A stretch of DNA of 64,000 nucleotides from Candidatus Nitrosotalea okcheonensis (GTDB lineage: Archaea; Thermoproteota; Nitrososphaeria; Nitrososphaerales; Nitrosopumilaceae), in the NCBI RefSeq assembly GCF_900177045.1, contig NZ_LT841358.1:1327396-1391395 (forward strand), read 5' to 3'. Below are positions 27,188 to 34,964 of this stretch, piece after piece. A program made the translations under genes and the position numbers. Positions within the stretch are counted from its first letter, which is position 1. Each line of letters begins with the position of its first letter. Below the pieces are notes generated by a model. The model was not told the origin of the DNA. It saw only the letters and a program-made list of their open reading frames with translations, and made no database searches.

Positions 27188-28237
27188 TTATGGTTTGAGT
27201 AAGATTTTGCCTACTAGTCCTTTACCAGTAAGCATCTTAGTATGTGCTTCTGCAGCATTTTCAAAGTTATACACTGAATCTATAATGGCTTTAATTTTCT
27301 TTTTACCCATCCAATACAATCCGTGTTCTAATTCTGCCTTTGTTCCTTGTGTAGAACCTAGAATGTTAGTTCCTTTGAAGAAGATGTGTCTCAAATCTGT
27401 CTTTGCATCATATCCTGTTGTTGCCCCACATGTTACCAGTGTTCCACCATACTTTAGCAAAGTTAGTTGATCATTCCAGTGTGTTTGTCCTATATGATCA
27501 AATGATATATCAATCCCCCCAAATGGTTTTGCAATTTGTCTTACTTCTTTACTCCAATCTGGTTTTCTATGATCAACTGCATAATCAGCTCCAAATTCTT
27601 TTAGTTTATCTAGTTTGTCTGGACTTCCTGTAGCAATAACAGTACAATTGTATAATTTTGCAATTTGAATTCCAAAACTTCCTACACCAGAACCTCCACC
27701 CATGATAAGAACTGTTTGACCAGGACGAATTCTTGCTCTCCCTACAAGCATATGCCATGAAGTAAGTAATGTCATGGAAGCTGCAGCAGCTTCATCAAAG
27801 CTTACGCCCTCTGGAATTTTTGCAACATTAACTTCAGGCAAATGTGTGATTTCAGAGAATGCGCCCCATGTAGGTCCAGTTTGGAATCCCCATATGGTTC
27901 TCTTTTGACAATCATATTCACGTCCGTCAGTGCATGCTTCGCATACCCTACATGACATGTTTGAGTGTGAAACAACTCTATCGCCAACTTTGAAATTAAC
28001 AACATCTTCTCCTATTGCAATGACTTCTCCTGCAGCATCAGAACCTGATATATGTGGCAATGGTACTGGAACTGGTTGTCCTCGCATTCCCCAGATATCA
28101 TTATAGTTTAATGCGGCTGCCTTGATTCGAAAAACAACTTCATTTGATTTTGGTTTTGGATCAGGTATTTCTTTTACACTTAGAATTGATTTGTAATCAT
28201 CATTTGGAGCATACTTGTCATAAACGACTGCTTTCAT
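27188..28237 (-). CDS. Zinc-dependent MDR-family alcohol dehydrogenase/enoyl reductase
   Basis: A 349-residue medium-chain dehydrogenase/reductase. The structural-zinc loop is complete (CRVCEACTDGREYDC), SGSDAAGEVIAIG marks the catalytic domain, and GGGSGVGSFGIQIAKL is the NAD(P)-binding Rossmann motif. The catalytic-zinc cysteine position reads MRGQ-type (ALNYNDIWGMRG), as in quinone/enoyl-CoA reductases, rather than a zinc alcohol dehydrogenase. In carbon-fixing Crenarchaeota, acryloyl-CoA reductase belongs to this family; that role here is a guess based on the neighbouring CoA lyase. Confidence 0.85.
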   Translation of the reverse strand: MKAVVYDKYAPNDDYKSILSVKEIPDPKPKSNEVVFRIKAAALNYNDIWGMRGQPVPVPLPHISGSDAAGEVIAIGEDVVNFKVGDRVVSHSNMSCRVCEACTDGREYDCQKRTIWGFQTGPTWGAFSEITHLPEVNVAKIPEGVSFDEAAAASMTLLTSWHMLVGRARIRPGQTVLIMGGGSGVGSFGIQIAKLYNCTVIATGSPDKLDKLKEFGADYAVDHRKPDWSKEVRQIAKPFGGIDISFDHIGQTHWNDQLTLLKYGGTLVTCGATTGYDAKTDLRHIFFKGTNILGSTQGTKAELEHGLYWMGKKKIKAIIDSVYNFENAAEAHTKMLTGKGLVGKILLKP

Positions 28238-28280
28238 ACTTGTGATCGCCTAGTTTACCCCTAATATATTTTCCCTAGAA

Positions 28281-28559
28281 CTATTTTCGATTAATCTTAA
28301 AATCTCGTTTAGGTTGTTGTGTAGATAACAAAATTTGCTTTAGTTGGTCATCTGAGATTTGTGAATTTAGCCTTCCTTGTGATGCCAATCCTAAAAGATA
28401 ATTTTCGACCATTGCTGCAAGATCGGGTTTAACCAATCTAACATTGTTTAACCTTAACCTTGCTTCAGCTGTTAGAAGAGTTTTTAGTGCATTTTCTTTT
28501 AAAGCAGAGACTTCTGCATCGCTTGGATTTCTATCGTCATTTGGATTATGAGAGCTCAT
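28281..28559 (-). CDS. PDCD5-family DNA-binding protein
   Basis: A 92-residue helical protein homologous to eukaryotic programmed cell death protein 5 (archaeal aPDCD5). A charged, disordered N-terminus is followed by a three-helix core with the motif TAEARLRLNNVRLVKP and ending in a basic tail. It sits 7 bp downstream of S19e, the usual archaeal S19e-PDCD5 pairing. It probably binds DNA or ribosome-related partners; the precise role is unknown. Confidence 0.93.
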   Translation of the reverse strand: MSSHNPNDDRNPSDAEVSALKENALKTLLTAEARLRLNNVRLVKPDLAAMVENYLLGLASQGRLNSQISDDQLKQILLSTQQPKRDFKINRK

Positions 28560-28566
28560 GATATTA

Positions 28567-29019
28567 TCAGGAGTATTTCTTCAGATTGGGATTCTTTACA
28601 ATTAATTCGTTCAAGATCTCAGTTGATAGTCTATCAAGTTTCTTCATACCTTCATGAGATATCGTTCTACCCTTTCCTTCAACTTTATCTAAATAACCTA
28701 ATTTTTCCAAACTATGTACTGCTGTTCTTATTATTGCACCACCAGCATCTCTATGATGAGCTCCTCCATAACCAACAGGCTTTGTACCTCCATACATTGA
28801 TCTCAAGTCATTTATGCCAATAGGTCCGTGCAAGTAAATTTTTCTTAGAAGAGATGCACATCTTGTATAATACCAATCACTCTGTTGAGGAGGCTTTACT
28901 GCATGAGCACCAGTTTTAACAAATGGAATCCAGCTTGGTTGTACTATATCTTCATTCTTTAGAGTCTCGGATAATTTACCGATCAATAAATCCGCTGGTA
29001 CATCGTACGCCTTTGCCAT
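28567..29019 (-). CDS. rps19e: Small-subunit ribosomal protein S19e
   Basis: A 150-residue winged-helix protein of the archaeal/eukaryotic small subunit. The motifs VPADLLIGKLSETLK, DWYYTRCASLLRKIYLHGP and GYGGAHHRDAGGAIIRTA are diagnostic. The ATG at 29019 (MAKAYDVPAD) is preferred to one three codons earlier because it matches the family start. It belongs to a minus-strand group with PDCD5 and RNase P component 4. Confidence 0.97.
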   Translation of the reverse strand: MAKAYDVPADLLIGKLSETLKNEDIVQPSWIPFVKTGAHAVKPPQQSDWYYTRCASLLRKIYLHGPIGINDLRSMYGGTKPVGYGGAHHRDAGGAIIRTAVHSLEKLGYLDKVEGKGRTISHEGMKKLDRLSTEILNELIVKNPNLKKYS

Positions 29020-29050
29020 AAAAACCAAAATTCAAAGTTCGTCTTATAAA

Positions 29051-29371
29051 TCATTGACCTATTGGAATTTGTTTTTTGATTATCTTTCGATATGTATGAT
29101 TACAAAAACTACAGGTGACACGTATCGATTTGATAGTACTTCTTCCCATCCTTATTCTTGCCGTAAATCCTGGTACAATGAATTTTTTACACTTTTTGCA
29201 ATAATTCATCCTCAATTCATACGGCATTCTAATACGATATTTTGTACACAGTCTCTTAGCAAGCATCGCCTGCCTTTCTGCCAATTCAGGATTAGATCTT
29301 ACATTTGATATGGCATTTTTAATTAAAATTTTCATTCTCTCTATTAGAAGAACCTTGATTGCGGGTTTCAT
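29051..29371 (-). CDS. rnp4: Ribonuclease P protein component 4 (Rpp21/Rpr2)
   Basis: A protein subunit of archaeal RNase P, which matures tRNA 5' ends together with the catalytic RNA. The 106 residues show two N-terminal helices (NAISNVRSNPELAERQA, LAKRLCTKYRIRMP) and a zinc ribbon (CKKCKKF, CSFCNH). It is divergent from nep1 with only 34 bp between starts, so the two promoters must overlap. Confidence 0.93.
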   Translation of the reverse strand: MKPAIKVLLIERMKILIKNAISNVRSNPELAERQAMLAKRLCTKYRIRMPYELRMNYCKKCKKFIVPGFTARIRMGRSTIKSIRVTCSFCNHTYRKIIKKQIPIGQ

Positions 29372-29405
29372 GTTGTTTAATAGTTCCCACCCTTAAAATA
29401 CAATC

Positions 29406-30074
29406 TTGCTCTCGCTTGTAATAGCAGAATCTGCATTAGAATTAGTACCTTTAGAGTTACAGAGGCATAATTCTGTTACAGCATCCGCCAAGAGATTTAA
29501 CAAAAAACCATCTGAAATTTTGCTTGACATATCATGGCACTTTGCTGCAATGAAGGGAATCAAAAATGAGATAAAGAGAGGAAGACCAGATTTGGTACAT
29601 TTTTCACTTCTTGAAGCTTGTAGCATTCCCCTTTATTTTGAAAATAAAGTGAATGTGTTTGTTCACACCATTGATGATAAAGTTATTTTTATAGGTCAAA
29701 ATGTAAGATTGCCAAAATCATATCATAGATTCATAGGACTTGTTGAGAAACTGTATGCAATTAAAGAAATTAAAGAAAATAATAATGTACTTCTTGCGTT
29801 AAAGAATATGAGTTTTGGCAATCTAATTAAAAAAATCAATCCAGAACAGACAATTGCACTTTCAAGTAAAGGGATCGAAAATTCTTACCAAAAATTAGCT
29901 AATGAGATAAAAGATAACACTTGTCTTATAATAGGAGGATTTTCAAAAGGTCACTTTTCTGATAATATTAGTAAGTATTTTGACAAGACGGTTTCTGTAG
30001 ATAAAAATCCACTTGAAGCTCACATTATAATTTCACGTATACTCTATGAATACGAAAAAAGAATTATTATGTAG
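29406..30074 (+). CDS. nep1: 16S rRNA pseudouridine N1-methyltransferase Nep1
   Basis: A SPOUT-class methyltransferase (EMG1 family) needed for small-subunit assembly. The 222 residues include the start LVIAESALELVP, the basic RPDLVHFSLLEACSIPL motif that binds rRNA, VFVHTIDDKVIFIG, and the C-terminal SPOUT knot (IIGGFSKGHFSD then VSVDKNPLEAHIIISRILY). Start is TTG at 29406. Transcription leads into the tRNA gene 20 bp downstream, so the tRNA may be processed from the same transcript. Confidence 0.93.
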   Translation: MLSLVIAESALELVPLELQRHNSVTASAKRFNKKPSEILLDISWHFAAMKGIKNEIKRGRPDLVHFSLLEACSIPLYFENKVNVFVHTIDDKVIFIGQNVRLPKSYHRFIGLVEKLYAIKEIKENNNVLLALKNMSFGNLIKKINPEQTIALSSKGIENSYQKLANEIKDNTCLIIGGFSKGHFSDNISKYFDKTVSVDKNPLEAHIIISRILYEYEKRIIM

Positions 30075-30094
30075 GTCTAAGATTGGCACAGTGA

Positions 30095-30168
30095 GCGGTC
30101 GTAGTATAGTTTGGTTAGTACACTGGCCTTCCAAGCCCGTTACCCGGGTTCAAATCCCGGCGACCGCA
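30095..30168 (+). tRNA. tRNA-Gly (anticodon TCC)
   Basis: The 74 bases fold into a full cloverleaf. The acceptor stem GCGGTCG pairs with CGACCGC and A is the discriminator base. The D stem is GTAT/GTAC, the anticodon loop CTTCCAA (TCC at 30130-30132), and the T arm CCGGG-TTCAAAT-CCCGG. CCA is not encoded, and no intron is seen. The anticodon stem CTGGC/GCCCG has one T-C mismatch in its second pair. Variable loop is 4 nt. Confidence 0.95.
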
Positions 30169-30181
30169 TTTCAATTTTTCA

Positions 30182-30924
30182 TTAGTGAATTATTCCTGAC
30201 GAAATCATATATTGAATAGAACTAACAAACGTATTATCATCAATTTCACCGGTAAACCATAAATGAGCACTTTTTTGTAGCCAATGAGGCACTGTGGAAA
30301 TAGTTATTTTTCGTTATTTGATCTGATAATGTTATGTTTCACCAGATAATCAATTGCAGAATAAAAATATTGATCTTGTCCATTACCACTTGACCACAGA
30401 CCTGTTGCTTGCTTTATCCAAATAGGTATGGATTCATTCATGATATAATATGACCAAATTTTCAATATTGTGTAACTGTGGATCTACTTGAGTATCATTA
30501 GAGATTACCTGTGGATTGATCCTGAGTTCATTATTACAATATAAAGAAATTTTTCCATTTTGCATAGTTTCAGAGCAATGCCATGTATACGAACCGCCAG
30601 TAACTATGTCTTGATGGGTTGTATTTTCGTCAAACTTTGCTAATTTAGTGTTTGATGATTGTTATAATTTGGTTATTACTATCGTGTAAATTACAGAAAA
30701 AAGTATTCGCCATAGGTTTTTGAAATGTACCAATCACATCAGATACATCTTTTTTTGGTGCATCGACCACCCTTAAATTGAGCAAGTAGTTGATCAAAAT
30801 CGGTCTTTTCTTCATTCGTAGGAGATTCATATAATGCATATGCAGAAACAATATTTACAATTAATAATATACTAAAAATCGGAATATACTTCAATAAGAA
30901 AAAAAATCGTAATTTCGCAATCAA
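30182..30924 (-). pseudogene. Frameshifted gene for a secreted protein with two IPxWI-type repeats
   Basis: A decayed reading frame. It begins with TTG at 30924, overlapping the preceding gene's stop by 4 bp, and encodes a signal peptide (LLKYIPIFSILLIVNIVSAYA) and about 25 further residues. The frame then shifts to VVDAPKKDVSDVIGTFQKP, again to LAKFDENTTHQDIV...GGSYTWHCSE, again to WSYYIMNESIPIWIKQ, and finally to STVPHWLQKSAHLWF. The last two segments are copies of the repeat (IPxWIK...LW...D..F...I.YL...II) also found at the C-terminus of the 41310-42992 protein. At least four frameshifts separate the parts, and every part still reads as protein, so decay is recent or the assembly is faulty. 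Confidence 0.78.
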
Positions 30925-32045
30925 GAGTTGGGAATAGATTGTATTTGATGTTTTAATTCATCCCATGCAGGTTTTGGATTTTGATCTACATCAAATAGGC
31001 CACTACCACACAAGTATGCAGCAGTGTTGTTCAAGACTTCATTATTACCAAATATGGAGTTATTACCCTGGTATAATGAATTGTAACATGTATCAACAGG
31101 TCTATCATATTGTCTATACCAAGTGAGAAACTCGAAATCAGATTGATTCTTTTTGTAAAAGTCGTACACAATTTTTACAAATTTTTGCTGATCATCTTTT
31201 GTTCCATTGATTGATTTATCAGTACTCCAACCAACTTCCATCAATGCTATTTTTTTACCTTTTGCAAAATCAATCATTTTTTGTAAATTAGCACCTTCAT
31301 TATCTGGACTGTTACTTTGATAGTATAACAAGTCTACAGGTGCATATGAATATGCTACAAAATCTCCTTGGTTTAGTTTCCCCACAATATCACCCTCAGC
31401 ATGATTTGTTATATCATTTAGCGAGAACCAATTTCCGAACTTGACATGTGGATGCTTTATTTTTAATTTGCTGTACACGCCATTAAAGAAATCTACGTAT
31501 TGTGGAATTTCATTTGGATGATCTCTAAAGTAGTTGTCAATATTTCCTCCAATTATCACATAATCTACTATGTAATATCTCGAAAGCATGGCATCAAGAA
31601 TTGCTACTGTTTGATCCTGAAGTTTTTGATCAAGTTGTGGCTTTCCCATCCAACTTGGGAATGGCCCTAAAAGTTGGTTATTTATTACTGAAAAGTAAAG
31701 TGTTACATTAAGTCCTTGTTCACGATTTAGTCCCATCAGAATATCCGAATAGCCCCAATTGTAAGTGCCCTGAGTTGGTTCCATGATAGGCCAAGAGAGA
31801 TAGACATTACTCCTCCCTATTCCTGTTGATGCTGCTTGAGCATATGCTTTTCTGATTTCATCAAGAGTTGGTTTTTGAGTGGGAGGCATGATGACAAGAC
31901 CGAGTTTTGGATTATGCATAATATTTGCTGGTTGAATTGTATGTGAAGGTCCAGTTTGTAATTGAGGTAGTACTACAAAGAGAATCAACGTAATTGCTAT
32001 TGCAGCTCCTGCTCCAGTAGCAACACCAATTATTTTCTTATTCAA
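30921..32045 (-). CDS. Membrane-anchored glycoside hydrolase-like TIM-barrel protein
   Basis: A 374-residue extracytoplasmic protein with an N-terminal anchor or uncleaved signal (about 5-30). The remainder looks like a clan-A-type glycosidase barrel: SWPIMEPTQGTYNWGYSDI resembles the substrate-strand motif of such enzymes, and ALMEVGWSTD near residue 275 offers a Glu in the position of a nucleophile on strand 7. The acid/base Glu on strand 4 is not obvious (IIGGNIDNYF has Asn and Asp instead), so catalysis is uncertain. No carbohydrate gene cluster surrounds it; the pseudogene follows in the same operon. Confidence 0.6.
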   Translation of the reverse strand: MNKKIIGVATGAGAAIAITLILFVVLPQLQTGPSHTIQPANIMHNPKLGLVIMPPTQKPTLDEIRKAYAQAASTGIGRSNVYLSWPIMEPTQGTYNWGYSDILMGLNREQGLNVTLYFSVINNQLLGPFPSWMGKPQLDQKLQDQTVAILDAMLSRYYIVDYVIIGGNIDNYFRDHPNEIPQYVDFFNGVYSKLKIKHPHVKFGNWFSLNDITNHAEGDIVGKLNQGDFVAYSYAPVDLLYYQSNSPDNEGANLQKMIDFAKGKKIALMEVGWSTDKSINGTKDDQQKFVKIVYDFYKKNQSDFEFLTWYRQYDRPVDTCYNSLYQGNNSIFGNNEVLNNTAAYLCGSGLFDVDQNPKPAWDELKHQIQSIPNS

Positions 32046-32095
32046 CGATATTTTGAGGAAGTTAAGATACTAAAAAAGTTTTGATTTGAAAGAAA

Positions 32096-34753
32096 TTAGC
32101 CGGATGTACAGCCGCTATATCCACATTCAATACAGACGCTACACCCTTCTGCAAATACTAGATTGTTTTTACATGTAGGACACAGTCTTTCTTCCATTTG
32201 TTCTTGAGTAAGTGCTGGTGCTGGAGTAGATGGTACATTCTCTGGAATTTTTATTTGAAGTGCTCTTTCTATCTCAGTTTTTAGATATGCATTTGTGATA
32301 TTCTTTGAGATATAGTCTGTGACATAAGTACTGGGGGCTACTTGGAAGTTCTTTTGAACATTATTTCCTGTCATGTGTAATACTTGTTCATGTCTTGAAC
32401 CATCCCGAAATACAGTAATTCCTTTCAGGCCAAGATCATGCGCTAGTAGGTATGCAGCTTTTACATCATCAGACGATACATCGTTTGGCATGTTGATTGT
32501 CTTTGCAATAGCGTTACCTATCCAGCGCTGCCATACTCCTTGAGCCATCAGGTGATCTGCCCAGTGAATATCCATTGCAGTGACAAATATCTTCTGCATC
32601 CATTCAGGAATTTCAGGTATTCCCTTCACAGAACCATAATTATTTGCAATTTTTTCTAGAATTTGATCGTTGTATAGTCCATGTTCTTTTAGTACTGCTT
32701 CAAAGATTTTGTTGGTATAGAAGAACCTACCCACTGTTACCCTCTTTTCAAAGACTAGTGCAAACATTGGTTCCATTCCGTTTGAACAGTCAGATATCAT
32801 GGATAATGTACCAGTAGGAGCGACTGTTGTTGTCAGAACATTTCTTATACCATGTTTTTGAATTTTGGTAATCAAAGCATCCCAATCATAGGTGCGAGCA
32901 CTCTTTGGTTTTTCATAATACCCAGCAATAGGAATTTTACCCTCTGGGTATTCAGTTTTTGAACATAGTGGAAATGGTCCTCGTGTCTTTGCTAGTGCAA
33001 TACTTTCTTCCATGGAATAATATGTTAACGCTTCAGCAAGCTTTTCTTGGAATTCATATCCTTCTTGTGAATTGTACGGAATTCGTAATTTGAACAAGAG
33101 ATCTGCAACCCCCATTACTCCAAGTCCGATTCTTCTGGAATCTTTTGATGCCTTGTCAATTTCAGGAATTGGATATGTATTAACATCTATAACGTTATCA
33201 AGGAATCTTGTTGTCTTTCGAATGGTTTCCTCATATCTCTGCCAGTCAAATTCGTATTGACCATCAGCTTTTCTCTTGACATAGTTAGATAGATTGATTG
33301 AACCGAGATTGCATGATTCGTATGGATAAAGGCTTTGTTCTCCACATGGGTTTGTTGCTCTGATTGGTTGACCTCGTGCTTTTGCAAAAACATTGTATTT
33401 GTTTATAATATCAAAAAAGATCAGTCCGGGTTCACCGCTTTTCCATGCAGAAAGTGCAATCAGATCAATCAAATGATGTGCGTTTATTTCTCGTACAGGA
33501 TCTCTCTCACGTGGACTTCTGAGGGTAAATTTTCCATCAGATGAATTAACAAGTGCTTCCCAGAAATCTTCCCAAATTCCTACACTTACATTGAAGTTTT
33601 CAAGAACCCCTGGTTTTGTTTTTGCGGTGATAAACTTTTCAATATCTGGATGCCATGCTTCTATAATTCCCATGTTTGCGCCTCTTCGTTTACCACCTTG
33701 TTTGACTACTTCAGTAACAGTGTTAATGATATTCATGAATGAGACAGGACCTGAGGCTACTCCGGATGTTGATGCTACCATATCTCCCTCTTGTCTGAGA
33801 TCGGAATAGTTGATACCAACTCCACCTCCAGATTTGAATATCAACGCGGCATCAGAGGATGATTTCATTATTTTTTCCATGTCGTCTTCCATTGCAAGAA
33901 CAAAACATGCAGAAAGTTGGCCCAATCGTGCACCGGCGTTCATCATGGTTGGAGAATTAGGTAGAAAGTCTTGCGCAATCATCAGATCGGCCGATTCTTT
34001 GATTCTCTCAGTGTATTGCTCAAACTTGTTTGCAGCCAACATAGTCAACAATTCTCTGAAGCTGACTTTCATTTGGCCGTGTTTTGCCAAGTCTATATAG
34101 TGATTTATCAAGGATCTAAAATGATATTTGTTAAGATAGTATTTTCCTATCTTGAATTTGTAGTTAAAATCATCAAGTTTGTCTAAATATCTTGTCGCTT
34201 CCTCAGTGTTTTGGACATTTCCGCCTTCAATTTGAAATACAGATGGATCTCTAATGATATCAGCAATACCTACCAAAATAGCAACTCTTTCGAACATTTC
34301 ACCTGGACTTTCAGTTATCTGACCTTTGTTATTTCTGAGTAGATATCTAGATGCCAGAACTCGCAAGCAATTAAGATCAAATCTCTTTGCAACACCATCA
34401 AGAGATTTTGATTCAAGAACCTTCATTTTTTCTTCTCTAACTCTTCGTCGTTCGTGTCGGTATAGGATGTATGCCTTTGCGATCTCTCCAAGCCCTTCCT
34501 CAATTAGAGTAGACTCTACCATGTCTTGAACATCCTCTACACTTGGTGCCTCTGAACTAGAAAATCCTCGATTCACAAGTTTTGCAAGAACATGATTTGC
34601 CAGCTTATCTGCTAGCCCATGATCTGATCTTCCGCAGGCAACAAGTGCTTTGTATATTGCGTTTGAAATTTTATCTCTTTGGAAATCTGATACTCGACCA
34701 TCACGTTTCTTTACTTGAATGATCGAATTTTCTATTTGTGAAAAATCTGTCAA
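32096..34753 (-). CDS. nrdJ: Adenosylcobalamin-dependent (class II) ribonucleotide reductase
   Basis: Makes deoxyribonucleotides by a B12-generated thiyl radical. The 885-residue protein has an N-terminal ATP-cone (about 12-100, allosteric activity site) and the class II barrel with NSPTMMNAG, the catalytic TNPCGEQ (Cys and Glu), ESCNLGSIN and VAPTGTLSMISDCS. A C-terminal zinc ribbon follows (CPTCKNN, CIECGYSGC), whose cysteines likely re-reduce the active site. Start is TTG, preceded by a GGGGAG ribosome-binding-like stretch within an inverted repeat (separate entry). Its cofactor is made by the cobalamin operon at 7.8-12 kb. Confidence 0.97.
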   Translation of the reverse strand: MTDFSQIENSIIQVKKRDGRVSDFQRDKISNAIYKALVACGRSDHGLADKLANHVLAKLVNRGFSSSEAPSVEDVQDMVESTLIEEGLGEIAKAYILYRHERRRVREEKMKVLESKSLDGVAKRFDLNCLRVLASRYLLRNNKGQITESPGEMFERVAILVGIADIIRDPSVFQIEGGNVQNTEEATRYLDKLDDFNYKFKIGKYYLNKYHFRSLINHYIDLAKHGQMKVSFRELLTMLAANKFEQYTERIKESADLMIAQDFLPNSPTMMNAGARLGQLSACFVLAMEDDMEKIMKSSSDAALIFKSGGGVGINYSDLRQEGDMVASTSGVASGPVSFMNIINTVTEVVKQGGKRRGANMGIIEAWHPDIEKFITAKTKPGVLENFNVSVGIWEDFWEALVNSSDGKFTLRSPRERDPVREINAHHLIDLIALSAWKSGEPGLIFFDIINKYNVFAKARGQPIRATNPCGEQSLYPYESCNLGSINLSNYVKRKADGQYEFDWQRYEETIRKTTRFLDNVIDVNTYPIPEIDKASKDSRRIGLGVMGVADLLFKLRIPYNSQEGYEFQEKLAEALTYYSMEESIALAKTRGPFPLCSKTEYPEGKIPIAGYYEKPKSARTYDWDALITKIQKHGIRNVLTTTVAPTGTLSMISDCSNGMEPMFALVFEKRVTVGRFFYTNKIFEAVLKEHGLYNDQILEKIANNYGSVKGIPEIPEWMQKIFVTAMDIHWADHLMAQGVWQRWIGNAIAKTINMPNDVSSDDVKAAYLLAHDLGLKGITVFRDGSRHEQVLHMTGNNVQKNFQVAPSTYVTDYISKNITNAYLKTEIERALQIKIPENVPSTPAPALTQEQMEERLCPTCKNNLVFAEGCSVCIECGYSGCTSG

Positions 34754-34756
34754 ATT

Positions 34757-34784
34757 ACTCCCCTCAACCCTAGCAAATGGGAGT
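34757..34784 (-). promoter_or_regulatory. Inverted repeat over the nrdJ translation start region
   Basis: Perfect 6-bp arms, ACTCCC and GGGAGT, with a 16-bp loop. The proximal arm is the GGGAG stretch three bases before the TTG start of nrdJ. A TATA-like TTTAATTAA overlaps the distal arm (34784-34792, minus strand). It could be an operator between TATA box and transcription start, or a hairpin hiding the ribosome-binding site if transcription starts further up. Role inferred. Confidence 0.4.
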
Positions 34785-34964
34785 TAATTAAACACTGCGG
34801 CAAAAAATAATTTTCCAAAGCTAAAATTTGGATCAATTTTGTTGACACCGTTACTATTTCCATAGTATTAGATCATCTTGAGACAAAATAAATTTTAATA
34901 TGAAATCCCGAATTAATTCAAATTTTTGTTCACTAAACTGTTAGTCTTTCCTACATGGTGAAAA

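Noticed and set aside
30645..30851. Separate 68-residue gene on the minus strand
   Set aside because: It is one frame segment of the pseudogene at 30182-30924; its first part is out-of-frame sequence of the signal-peptide region.
34754..34964. Cobalamin riboswitch upstream of nrdJ
   Set aside because: No B12-box-like sequence or fitting multi-stem fold seen; only a short inverted repeat.
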